Of a stretch of 64,000 nt of DNA, positions 1-7,278 are shown in pieces. Position 1 is the stretch's first letter. The number at the start of each line of letters is the position of its first letter. The translations under genes and the position numbers were made by a program. A model generated the notes under the pieces. The model made no database searches. It saw only the letters and a program-made list of their open reading frames with translations, and was not told the DNA's origin. Source of the stretch: HRBIN12 sp964447335 (lineage in GTDB: Bacteria; Actinomycetota; UBA4738; HRBIN12); NCBI GenBank assembly GCA_964447335.1, contig CAYUSA010000003.1:1-64000 (forward strand), given 5' to 3'.

Positions 1-738
1 GTCCCTGTTGTGGGAGGTTCCGATGTCCGGCTTCAACGTGGGCACTACGCTCTAGTCCAGGACCGCGCCGAGTTGAACCTCTACGCCGGCCCGGGGGTCG
101 CCGTCCGCGAGTTCACGATGGCCGAGGGCCACGGGCGAGCCGACTACCTCCTCTTCGTAGACCGGCAGGCGGTCGGGACCATCGAGGCCAAGCCGAAGGG
201 CACTACCCTCACCGAGGTCGAGGTCCAGTCGAGCAAGTACGCGACCGGCGTCCCCGGGCAGGTGCAGAGCGGGTTCGACCGGCTGCCGTTCGCCTACGAG
301 TCCACCGGCGTCGAGACCCGGTTCACGAACGGCCTCGACCCGGATCCTCGGTCTCGGTCCGTCTTCACCTTCCACCGCCCCGCGACCGTGGCCGGCTGGA
401 TCGACGAGCACGACGCCGATCCCGACCGCCCCACCCTTCGTCACCGGCTCCGGCACATGCCGCCGCTCGAGGCAACCGGGCTGTGGCAGCCGCAGTTCGA
501 AGCGATCGAGAACCTCGAGGCCTCGTTGGCGAACGACCGGCCCTGCGCGCTCATCCAGATGGCGACGGGATCGGGCAAGACCTTCACGGCGGCCAACGTG
601 AGCTACCGGCTCATCAAGCACGCGGGCGCGAGGCGCGTCCTGTTCCTCGTCGACCGCTCGAACCTCGGGCGCCAGACCCTCAAGGAGTTTCAGCAGTTCT
701 CTACCCCCGACGACAAGCGCAAGTTCACCGAGCTACAT
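1..738 (+). pseudogene. hsdR: Type I restriction subunit HsdR, truncated remnant
   Basis: The reading frame that covers the left edge encodes the N-terminal part of a type I restriction motor subunit. The nuclease core is visible as GRADYLLF followed by EAK (PD-(D/E)xK type), and then a helicase Q-like segment (QFEAIENLEASL), Walker A MATGSGKTFTA and the motif Ia region VLFLVDRSNLGRQ. Family resemblance stops abruptly after TELH at about 738, before the DEAD/DExH box, so most of the motor and the C-terminal domain are missing. A real HsdR is about 800-1100 residues. The break is not caused by the insertion sequence at 874. No hsdM or hsdS is present. The true start may lie left of the window. 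It is surely non-functional as a restriction enzyme. Confidence 0.8.
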
Positions 739-865
739 GGGGCAGCGCGGGGCGACGCCGCGCCGGCGCAAGGACCAACTCGACATCCAGGTGAGAGACA
801 TCGGAAGTGCTGGCCTACTCTGCTGCGCGTTCGTGTCTGCCGAAACCCAGTGTGCCCGGTCTCAG

Positions 866-873
866 GGGTTGGG
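866..873. repeat. Target-site duplication, left copy
   Basis: The 8-bp sequence GGGTTGGG directly abuts the left terminal inverted repeat of the IS256-family element and is repeated at 2304-2311. Eight base pairs is the usual duplication length for this family. Confidence 0.8.
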
Positions 874-2303
874 GAGGATGTCCCACTCATCGTAGAACTT
901 CGGGCGGTCGAGCCGACTGAACTCACGCGACCTGACGCCTCCTTTCTACCATCTCGGCGTGACACTCGAGCGCTCGGGCGAGGACATGCATGTCGTGGTG
1001 ACCGTTCACCTTGCGGAACTGCTTCTCCGCTTCCAGCATGCCCGCGGCGATCCAGCGCATCGCCATCTCACCCGACCGCCAACGCTTGACGTTGCGCGTG
1101 GCGTCGCGCGCGATCGAGATCATCGACTCGATCGGGTTGGTGGACTTGAACGTGCGCGCAAGCGATGGGGGAAGCCCGAGGCGCGTGATGGTCAGCGTCT
1201 CTTCCAGCCCTTCGCGCAGCGACGCCGCCGCGCCCGGGTGGGCGAGCTCCAGGCGCTTGGCGAGCGAGCGCAGCTCACGCTCGGCGGCGCCGACATCGGG
1301 TGTGGCCCACGCCGCTCTCAACTTGCGCGCGAAGAACGTGCGCTCGCCCTTGGGCAGATGGTCGGTGACGTTGCGCTCCTTGTGCTGCCGGCACCGCTGC
1401 ACCACCGCGAGCTCGCCCCAGACCGCGTCGATCGCCGACCGGATCCCTTTGCCGCCGTCGATGACGAACAGCAGCGCGCGGTCCTCGGGCAGCCCCCTGT
1501 CGGTCAGGTTTGTGATCAGCGAGGAGCACACGGCCTTGTTCTCGGTCGAGCCTTCCCACAGACCCAGCGGGTGCTTCACGCCCTGGGAATCGACCCCGAG
1601 CGCGACCACGATCAGATGCTCACCGACATGCATCCCGTCGATGAACACCGCCAACAGATCGAGCTTGGACAAGTCGCGGCTGAACAGCTCGGCAAGCTTC
1701 GCCTCGGTTGCGCGGCGGAAGCGGCGGGAGACCGCCGAGCGAGTAGCGCCTCGCAGATCGAGGTTGCCCACCGGTTCGGCGCCGGCGCGGTAGCGGCGCG
1801 TGGACAGGCCCGCGAGCATGCGGCCGAGCGCGATCTCGTCCAGCAGATCACGCCCGGCGAACACCTCGAAGGAGGGCAGCGCCACCTCGGTGCCGAGGAC
1901 CGAGCGCATCCGTGGCTTGTCGACGCCAACGAGCGCTCCGCCCAGGGGGATCAGGCGCGGCTCGGCCCCGTGACGGTAGACGGCGCGATCGGAGTCGTGC
2001 TTCCCCTTTGTTCCGCAGATGCGGGTGACGTCGGCCGACATGATCTCCCGCACGACCTCCAGTCCGCATGCGACCGAGAGGGCGAGAACGCCCTCGCGAG
2101 CGGTCGCCGCGATCTCGGCGAGACTCACCTGGACCTGCTCGGGCAGGCCGGCGGTGCTCAGCGCGTCCTTGGTCACGACGCGCGGACGGGTTACCTTTCT
2201 CACAGCGGTCCTCCTCTCGTTACAGCCACCCCGTCTCTACCACCTGGTGGTGGGGACGGGGCGGAGGACCGCCCTCAAGTTCTACGAACTACGGGACAAC
2301 CTC
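874..2303 (-). mobile_element. IS256-family insertion sequence, complete (1430 bp)
   Basis: The element is bounded by imperfect terminal inverted repeats. The left end begins GAGGATGTCCC and the right end, read inwards on the minus strand, begins GAGGTTGTCCC. Both ends carry a further shared block (TCGTAGAACTT then GGGCGGTC) about 14-35 bp inside. An 8-bp direct repeat flanks the element exactly. One transposase gene fills it. The insertion hit the last proline codon and stop of the STAS-like gene to its right. Intact ends, an intact transposase and a perfect target duplication suggest a fairly recent insertion. Confidence 0.88.
923..2203 (-). CDS. IS256-family (mutator-type) transposase
   Basis: A 426-residue DDE transposase. 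The three acidic positions sit in the expected contexts: FIDGMHVG for the first aspartate, FVIDGGKG for the second and TNPIESM for the glutamate. The CxxH-like segment QRCRQHKERN of the family is also present. Length fits the family (about 400 residues). The start is GTG, with GAGAGGAGG about 7 bp upstream on the minus strand inside the element. It catalyses cut-and-copy movement of the element, acting on the inverted repeats at 874 and 2303. It is uninterrupted and probably active. Confidence 0.93.
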   Translation of the reverse strand: MRKVTRPRVVTKDALSTAGLPEQVQVSLAEIAATAREGVLALSVACGLEVVREIMSADVTRICGTKGKHDSDRAVYRHGAEPRLIPLGGALVGVDKPRMRSVLGTEVALPSFEVFAGRDLLDEIALGRMLAGLSTRRYRAGAEPVGNLDLRGATRSAVSRRFRRATEAKLAELFSRDLSKLDLLAVFIDGMHVGEHLIVVALGVDSQGVKHPLGLWEGSTENKAVCSSLITNLTDRGLPEDRALLFVIDGGKGIRSAIDAVWGELAVVQRCRQHKERNVTDHLPKGERTFFARKLRAAWATPDVGAAERELRSLAKRLELAHPGAAASLREGLEETLTITRLGLPPSLARTFKSTNPIESMISIARDATRNVKRWRSGEMAMRWIAAGMLEAEKQFRKVNGHHDMHVLARALECHAEMVERRRQVA

Positions 2304-2617
2304 GGGTTGGGCGCCGACTCCTCGTCGCCAACTACCTCTTGGCTGTAGTCGACGACGATTGAGACGACAGCTTTGACGCCCTTGTTACAGCCCTTGAAGA
2401 CGAGATGATCGAGAGCCGCAAGGGATTCATCCCGGATGAGAGCGCTAACCATCGCATGCACAAACGACTGAGTGGCGAGATCCACGTCGCTGAAATCGAG
2501 GACGACGTCCTCTCCACGCTTCAAGGCGGGCAGGAGGGTCTTCTCTCGGAGACGCCGTGCAGCTTCCTTGTTCTCCGCGAACTCGCCAGCAACGGCTGCG
2601 ACATCGACGGTCGTCAT
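2282..2617 (-). CDS. STAS-like domain protein (DUF4325 type), 3' end altered by insertion
   Basis: A small protein of 111 residues as it now reads. The core (DVVLDFSDVDLATQSFVHAMVSALI) matches STAS-like proteins that usually pair with a GHKL-type ATP-binding partner, resembling anti-sigma antagonist/anti-sigma kinase pairs. Its start overlaps the stop of the upstream ATP-binding gene by 4 bp, so the two are translationally coupled. The insertion sequence entered the final codons. The ancestral protein ended ESAPNP, and the present frame runs six residues further into the element (RLSRSS) before stopping. Since only the tail changed, the protein may still work. Target and signal are unknown. 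A role in phage defence or stress switching is only a guess from the neighbourhood. Confidence 0.75.
   Translation of the reverse strand: MTTVDVAAVAGEFAENKEAARRLREKTLLPALKRGEDVVLDFSDVDLATQSFVHAMVSALIRDESLAALDHLVFKGCNKGVKAVVSIVVDYSQEVVGDEESAPNPRLSRSS
2304..2311. repeat. Target-site duplication, right copy
   Basis: Second copy of GGGTTGGG flanking the IS256-family element. It contains the end of the STAS-like gene: joining the two flanks without the element restores codons for Pro-Asn-Pro followed by TGA. Confidence 0.8.
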
Positions 2618-3585
2618 CTCACGAATCGCGCCTTCCTGTAGGACGCTCGTTTCTGGATGCGAACATCCAAGTCGTAGGCCTTCCGGATGTCGACCAGCAA
2701 CTCCTGGAACGTTTCATGCGCTGCAACACTCACGTCGATTCCCATCGCCGTACCCGGCCATTCGGACAACCCATGAAGTCGCCGCGCTCGATCCATCGCG
2801 GGGTCGGCGGTAATCCGAGGCGTGGCCTTGGCAGGCGTCTTCAGCAGTTTGAAGACCGCGTCCTCCGAGTAGGCAACAAAGAAGTTGCGCGACGCTTGTG
2901 CGATGGACTTCACGAGAAACAGTCCGGCGCCCGCGTTATATTCGTTCCCGCCGAACCGGCTCGTCGTGCCGGTGATGCCAGGGCGAAGAGCGAGCTGAAT
3001 CGCGCCGAGTGCAGACTTCGAGGGATGAGACCGACTGATCGACGCCCTAATGCCTATCCCTCTGTCCGCAACACCCACGGAAAGCCTCGCCGTCTTCTTG
3101 TAGTACTGGGCGCACACGAGGGCTCCAACGGGCGACGACGCATGCTCCAGTACATTCCTAACGAGTTCGCTGATCACGAACTTGATGGGCCCTGCTTCCT
3201 CCGGAGCAGCGTGAAGAAGCGGCACCATCTCGACGATGAAGCCTTCAAGCTCCTCGGAACTCTGTATCTGCGTCAAGGGAATGAAGCGACCGGCGGCCTC
3301 GTGTGCCGCGACGGAGACCGGCGGAGTCAAGTCCACGAAGTTGAACAGGCCCATTCGAACGAGATAGCGGAGGGAACTCGTGTCGTGGAGCGTGCCAGTC
3401 GTGGTCCCGCCGGCAGCCTTTACGTACGCGCCAGCTGCCGCAGTCAAAGCCAAAGCGAAGGGGTGCACCGAGAGGTACTGGTCGTACATCGAGAAAGAGA
3501 GGTTGCCTTCGTCCTCCGCGTCGATCTTGCCGATGAAGCCTCCGACGTTCTGGAGGTGTGCGCTGTTTGGGAGATGGATTCTCAC
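2614..3585 (-). CDS. GHKL/HATPase-domain ATP-binding protein paired with STAS-like protein
   Basis: A 323-residue soluble protein. The Bergerat ATP-binding fold is clear in the middle: N box FVISELVRNVLEHA (about residues 137-150), G1 box VADRGIGI (about 171-178) and G2 box NAGAGLFLVKSIA (about 216-228). The N-terminal 130 residues (NLSFSMYDQYLSVHPFAL) look like a degenerate STAS-like region. There is no histidine phosphoacceptor domain and no membrane segment, so this is more like an anti-sigma-type kinase or switch ATPase than a sensor kinase. It overlaps the downstream STAS-like gene by 4 bp (ATGA). Its GTG start overlaps the stop of the broken acetyltransferase frame upstream. Partner and target are unknown. 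Confidence 0.72.
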   Translation of the reverse strand: MRIHLPNSAHLQNVGGFIGKIDAEDEGNLSFSMYDQYLSVHPFALALTAAAGAYVKAAGGTTTGTLHDTSSLRYLVRMGLFNFVDLTPPVSVAAHEAAGRFIPLTQIQSSEELEGFIVEMVPLLHAAPEEAGPIKFVISELVRNVLEHASSPVGALVCAQYYKKTARLSVGVADRGIGIRASISRSHPSKSALGAIQLALRPGITGTTSRFGGNEYNAGAGLFLVKSIAQASRNFFVAYSEDAVFKLLKTPAKATPRITADPAMDRARRLHGLSEWPGTAMGIDVSVAAHETFQELLVDIRKAYDLDVRIQKRASYRKARFVR

Positions 3586-3994
3586 CGGTCCATTCTATGG
3601 AGTGCCTGTCTCATCCCATGGCCAGCCACACGCGCTTCAATCGCCGAGGGAACGTACAGGTCGCCCAGGCGAAGGAGCCACGCGTTCAGCCCTCGGCCCC
3701 ACAGGTGCGGGCGCACGAACGCGAGCATGTCGATCTGGAGCGGCTCGGCCACTTCTCGAACTGCAGGAAGCCGACCACCTCCCCGTCCTGGCCGAGGAGC
3801 AGGGCGTCGGCGAGCGCGGAGTCTCGACCGGGCGAGGTCGGCTCGTCGCGGGTCTCCTCGGCCGTGGTCCACGACATCCCGATCTCGGCGAGCGTGACCT
3901 CGTTGATGAGCTCGGCGATTGCTTGGGCGTCATCGGCGGTCGCCGCTCGGAACTCGAACCCCTCGGGGACCTCGTCGTCCAACCTCATCACCAT
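3582..3994 (-). pseudogene. GNAT-family N-acetyltransferase, frameshifted and truncated
   Basis: The first frame gives a GNAT N-terminus (FEFRAATADDAQAIAELINE, then GEVVGFLQFE) from an ATG at 3994 or 3988. At about 3753-3758 the frame must change: the continuation AEPLQIDMLAFVRPHLWGRG, with the acetyl-CoA-loop-like RGL motif, is in another frame. A 2-nt duplication (GAGA for GA) explains the shift. The second frame then ends at 3582 without the rest of the fold, so the gene is both shifted and shortened. Its stop overlaps the GTG of the HATPase gene. It lies divergent from the cytochrome P450. Non-functional in all likelihood. Confidence 0.6.
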
Positions 3995-4045
3995 CGACCC
4001 TGCGCATGAGCGCGGGCGCGTGCTCACGCTCCGCGCGATCGGCGC

Positions 4046-4051
4046 TACAGT
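4046..4051 (+). promoter_or_regulatory. -10 element TACAGT of the cytochrome P450 gene (leaderless)
   Basis: TACAGT ends 9 nt before the ATG, so transcription should begin at or very near the start codon. No Shine-Dalgarno sequence is present. Confidence 0.5.
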
Positions 4052-4059
4052 CCTCTGCC

Positions 4060-5280
4060 ATGGCAGAGACCGCCGCCGACCTGCGGTTCGCGCCGGACGA
4101 CCTGGCGTTCATCGCCGACCCCTACCCCGTCTACGCGCACCTGCGGGAGCACGCGCCGGTGCTGTACGACGAGGCGACGGACCACTACCTGATCGCGCGG
4201 TACGAGGACGTGAACGCGCTCCTGCGGGACCGCCGGTTCGGGCGCACGTACCTGCACGAGGCGACCCACGCCGAGATGGGACATCCCGATCCCCCCGACT
4301 GGCACGATCCGTTCTGGAACCTCATCAACGCCGGGATCCTGGATCAGGAGCCGCCGGATCACACGCGGGTGCGACGGCTGGTCTCGAAGGCCTTCACGCC
4401 CCGCTACGTCGAGGGCCTGCGGCCACGGGTGCAGGCGCTCATGGACGGGCTCGTCGACCGGGTCGTCGGGGCGGGCGAGTTCGACCTGCTCGCCGAGGTC
4501 GCCGAGCCGCTCCCCGTGACCGTGATCGCCGAGATGCTCGGCGTGCCGGACGCCGACCGCCACCTGCTCCGCCCGTGGTCGGCCGACATCTGCAAGATGT
4601 ACGAGCTGAACCCGCCGGCGGAGATGCAGCAGGACGCCGTCCGCGCGAGCACCGAGTTCTCCGACTACCTGCGGACGCTCGCACGCGAACGCCGCGTCGC
4701 GCCCGGCGAGGACCTCATCTCCCAGCTCGCGCTCGTGCTCGACGAGGGCGAGCGCCTCACCGAGGACGAGCGCGTCGGCACGTGCGTCCTGCTGCTGAAC
4801 GCCGGCCACGAGGCCACCGTCAACGCGACGGGCATCGGCTGGTGGACGCTGTTCCGGACCCCGGGCGCGCTCGAGCGCCTGCGCGAGGACCGCTCGCTGC
4901 TGCCGACCGCCGTCGACGAGATCCTGCGGTTCGACACGCCGGCGCAGATGTTCGAGCGGTGGGTGCTCGAGGACGTCGAGCTCCACGGCGTCAAGATCCC
5001 GCGTGGTGCCGAGCTCGGGCTGCTGTTCGGTTCGGCGAACCGCGACCCCGAGGCGTTCGATCGGCCGGACGTGCTCGACCTGGCGCGCGAGCCGAACCCG
5101 CACCTCACGTTCGGCGCCGGGATCCACTTCTGCCTGGGCGCGCCGCTCGGCCGCCAGGAGCTCCAGATCTCCTTCGGCACGGTGCTCGAGCGCTTCCCGA
5201 ACCTCGAGCTCGTGCAGGAGCCCGCCTGGAAGCCCGGGTACGTGATCCGGGGCCTCACGGAGCTCCGCGTCCGGGCCTGA
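4060..5280 (+). CDS. Cytochrome P450
   Basis: A soluble bacterial class P450 of 406 residues. The oxygen-binding I-helix motif AGHEAT is at residues 248-253, the ExxR pair lies in DEILRF, and the heme-binding loop FGAGIHFCLGAP has the axial cysteine at residue 358. N-terminal DPYPVYAHLREHAPV is typical of the family. It would hydroxylate a hydrophobic substrate using electrons from ferredoxin/ferredoxin reductase. No redox partner gene is adjacent and the substrate cannot be read from sequence. The ATG at 4060 was chosen because it matches family N-termini and follows a -10 box by 9 nt. Upstream in-frame codons have no homology. Confidence 0.95.
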   Translation: MAETAADLRFAPDDLAFIADPYPVYAHLREHAPVLYDEATDHYLIARYEDVNALLRDRRFGRTYLHEATHAEMGHPDPPDWHDPFWNLINAGILDQEPPDHTRVRRLVSKAFTPRYVEGLRPRVQALMDGLVDRVVGAGEFDLLAEVAEPLPVTVIAEMLGVPDADRHLLRPWSADICKMYELNPPAEMQQDAVRASTEFSDYLRTLARERRVAPGEDLISQLALVLDEGERLTEDERVGTCVLLLNAGHEATVNATGIGWWTLFRTPGALERLREDRSLLPTAVDEILRFDTPAQMFERWVLEDVELHGVKIPRGAELGLLFGSANRDPEAFDRPDVLDLAREPNPHLTFGAGIHFCLGAPLGRQELQISFGTVLERFPNLELVQEPAWKPGYVIRGLTELRVRA

Positions 5281-5289
5281 GACCCGCCC

Positions 5290-5314
5290 TTGACTTAGTC
5301 CAGGACTTAGTCCA
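5290..5314 (+). promoter_or_regulatory. Tandem operator/promoter of the phd-vapC operon
   Basis: Two copies of GACTTAGTCCA at 5292-5302 and 5304-5314 lie 12 bp apart and end 10 bp before the antitoxin ATG. Each half is itself a near-palindrome (GACT-T-AGTC). This is the arrangement expected for cooperative autorepression by a Phd-type antitoxin. A -35-like TTGACT overlaps the first copy. Confidence 0.6.
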
Positions 5315-5324
5315 CCCTCGGGCC

Positions 5325-5552
5325 ATGTCTGTCAACGTCCACGAGGCGAAGACCCACTTCTCCAAGCTGCTCGAGCGGGTGGCGCTCGGGGAGGAGGTCG
5401 TCATCGCGCGCGCCGGACATCCGGTCGCCAAGCTCGTCCCGATCCAGCCGGACGTGGCCGAGCGCCATCCGGGAAGCGCCCGCGGAGACGTGTTCGTCCG
5501 CGACGACTTCGACGCGCCGCTTCCGGACGAGGTCATGAGCGGCTTCGAGTGA
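5325..5552 (+). CDS. Phd/YefM-family antitoxin
   Basis: A 75-residue antitoxin. The N-terminal MSVNVHEAKTHFSKLLERV and GEEVVIARAGHPVAKLVPI are the classic Phd/YefM DNA-binding fold. The acidic C-terminal tail (VRDDFDAPLPDEVMSGFE) would be the toxin-binding segment. It overlaps the toxin gene by 4 bp (GTGA), and the paired repeats just upstream are its probable operator. It neutralises the PIN-domain ribonuclease encoded next and represses the operon. Confidence 0.92.
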   Translation: MSVNVHEAKTHFSKLLERVALGEEVVIARAGHPVAKLVPIQPDVAERHPGSARGDVFVRDDFDAPLPDEVMSGFE

Positions 5553-5935
5553 GGCTCCTGCTCGACACCCACGCGTTCCTGTGGTGGATCGCCGACGACG
5601 AGCGCCTGTCCCCTCGAGCCGCGGCGCTCATCGCCGACGGGTCCAACGAGGTCCTGGTGAGCGCCGCGAGCGCGTGGGAGCTCGTCGTGAAGAGCGCGCT
5701 CGGCCGGGTCGAGGTCCCGACCCCGGTCGATCGGTTCCTCACCGCGCAGATGCAGACCAACGCGTTCGTCCCACTCCCGATCCACATGCGGCACGCCCTC
5801 GGTCTGGCGGCGCTCCCGGACATCCATCGCGATCCGTTCGACCGCATCCTCATCGCCCAGGCGGTTGCCGAGGACCTGACCCTCGTGAGCCGCGATCGCG
5901 TCCTCCGCAGCTATCCGGTCACCGTGGAGTGGTGA
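5549..5935 (+). CDS. PIN-domain toxin, VapC-like
   Basis: A 128-residue PIN-domain ribonuclease. Acidic metal-binding residues are in place: D6 in LLLDTHAF, E44 in SAWELVVKSALG, and D95/D98 in RDPFDRILIAQA. The subfamily (LLDTHAFLWW) usually pairs with Phd-type antitoxins, as here. The GTG start overlaps the antitoxin stop, so toxin synthesis is coupled to antitoxin translation. It probably cleaves tRNA or rRNA when released, the exact target being unknown. Confidence 0.92.
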   Translation: MRLLLDTHAFLWWIADDERLSPRAAALIADGSNEVLVSAASAWELVVKSALGRVEVPTPVDRFLTAQMQTNAFVPLPIHMRHALGLAALPDIHRDPFDRILIAQAVAEDLTLVSRDRVLRSYPVTVEW

Positions 5936-5968
5936 GATCTTCCCCTCGCGTGGCCCGTGAGAGCCTCG

Positions 5969-7111
5969 TCACGTCGTCGGTCGACCGCGAGCCCCGATGG
6001 TCGCGTCGAACTCGTCGAGCAGCTCGAACACCTCCGTCGCGGCCCACGCCCGGTTGCGACGGCCGACGGTAACGAGGCGGAGCACGTCCGCGCCCTCGAG
6101 TCGGTTCAAGGCGGTCCTCGCCGCCTCGTCCGAGACGGCCAGGAGTCTCGAGGCCGACTCCACCGAGACGATCGGGTGGCCGGGCAGTCCCTCGATGATG
6201 CGGCGAGCCGCCGAGCCTCGGTTCGGCAGGCCGGCCCGCTCGAGCCACGACTCGCGGAGCGCGCTCATCTCCCGACCCAGGTCGACGGCACGTTCACCCG
6301 CCACGGTCAGCGCATCGGCGAACGCGCCGCACCACCCCTCGAGATCGCCCGCCCGGTACGACGTGAGCCCATCGACGTAGTGGCGGGCGTCGGCCGCAAG
6401 GACCACGCTCACGGGTGGAACGACGCGCTCGGACACCGCGCGCCGGCGCAGGATGAGGTGGATCAGACACCGCCCCGTCCTTCCGTTCCCGTCCTCGAAC
6501 GGGTGGATGGTCTCGAACTGCGCGTGGGCGATCGCCGCCTGAACGACCGCGGACAGGTCGTCGCGGTTGCAGAAGCGGATCAGATCCTCGAGGAGCGCGG
6601 GGACCCGCTCCGCCGGGGGTGGGACGAACTCGGCCCTGCGGGGCGTGTTGCCACCGCCGATCCAGTTCTGCCGGGCCCGTATCCTGCCGGCGATGTCGCG
6701 ATCCTCGGGCGTGTGCATGAGGACGGTGTGGATCGACAGGAGGTCGTCCACCGAGAGTGCGTCGGGTCCCATCCCGAGCTCGATCGCCCGAGCCATCGCG
6801 TCGATGTTGCGGACGATCGAGAGCGCGGTTCCCCGCGCGCCTTCCTGCGCGAACCGTGCCTCCTCGATGCGCCGGTGCGACAGCCGAAGCCCCTCGATCC
6901 GGCTGCTCGCGACGCTCTCGGCCCGAAGCAGCAGGCGCGCCACCGGCTCCAGATCGCGGATGTCCGGCGAGGAGTCCAGTCGCGAACACGCGCGCACCGC
7001 GCGCTCCACGGCTGCGGCGACACCAGCCGAGAGCGACGGTTCGACGACCGAGACGGGATCGGGGACGAATGCGGTGTACCGGAACGGGCCTCGATCTCGG
7101 CTCGAGACCAT
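5969..7111 (-). CDS. Fic-domain protein (AMP-transferase type) with C-terminal winged helix
   Basis: A protein of about 380 residues from the ATG at 7111. The Fic motif HPFEDGNGRTGR is complete with catalytic H203, so it should transfer AMP (or another nucleotide) to a protein. The autoinhibitory motif (S/T)xxxE(G/N) is present N-terminally as SSRIEG (S69, E73, G74), placing it in class II, where the inhibitory helix is in the same chain. The last 70 residues (GHPIVSVESASRLLAVSDEAARTALNRL) form a winged-helix DNA-binding domain. The frame stays open upstream to 7249, but that extension lacks homology and would run over the repeat array at 7171-7236. The target protein is unknown, and autoregulation is plausible. 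Confidence 0.9.
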   Translation of the reverse strand: MVSSRDRGPFRYTAFVPDPVSVVEPSLSAGVAAAVERAVRACSRLDSSPDIRDLEPVARLLLRAESVASSRIEGLRLSHRRIEEARFAQEGARGTALSIVRNIDAMARAIELGMGPDALSVDDLLSIHTVLMHTPEDRDIAGRIRARQNWIGGGNTPRRAEFVPPPAERVPALLEDLIRFCNRDDLSAVVQAAIAHAQFETIHPFEDGNGRTGRCLIHLILRRRAVSERVVPPVSVVLAADARHYVDGLTSYRAGDLEGWCGAFADALTVAGERAVDLGREMSALRESWLERAGLPNRGSAARRIIEGLPGHPIVSVESASRLLAVSDEAARTALNRLEGADVLRLVTVGRRNRAWAATEVFELLDEFDATIGARGRPTT

Positions 7112-7170
7112 CTCGTGATGCCCGGACGCCTCCCACACAAGCTCGACAAGTTCCGGCAACAGAACGCTCC

Positions 7171-7236
7171 TTGGGTAACGATCCGCCAAGAACAAGCCTA
7201 GGCCAAGAACCTTGGGTATACAACCCCATACCCAAG
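7171..7236. promoter_or_regulatory. Operator-like repeat array upstream of the Fic gene
   Basis: A perfect inverted repeat CTTGGGTAT-N8-ATACCCAAG occupies 7211-7236. A third half-site CTTGGGTAA lies at 7171-7179, 40 bp (about four helical turns) from the first. The array sits 60-125 bp upstream of the Fic start codon. The winged-helix domain of the Fic protein is the obvious candidate ligand, but that is inference. Confidence 0.55.
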
Positions 7237-7250
7237 TCTCTACCGCCACC

Positions 7251-7264
7251 GGGGCCGCGGCCCC
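7251..7264. terminator. GC palindrome after the quinone reductase gene, possible terminator
   Basis: GGGGCCGCGGCCCC is a perfect 14-bp palindrome just past the stop of the leftward oxidoreductase gene. It has no T-run, so it is a weak terminator candidate at best. Confidence 0.25.
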
Positions 7265-7278
7265 GTCGCGCGACCCTG

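Noticed and set aside
738..865. Possible coding remnant (frame with RRRKDQLDIQVRDI) between hsdR and the insertion sequence
   Set aside because: Too short and without a recognisable family. It cannot be tied to HsdR or anything else by eye.
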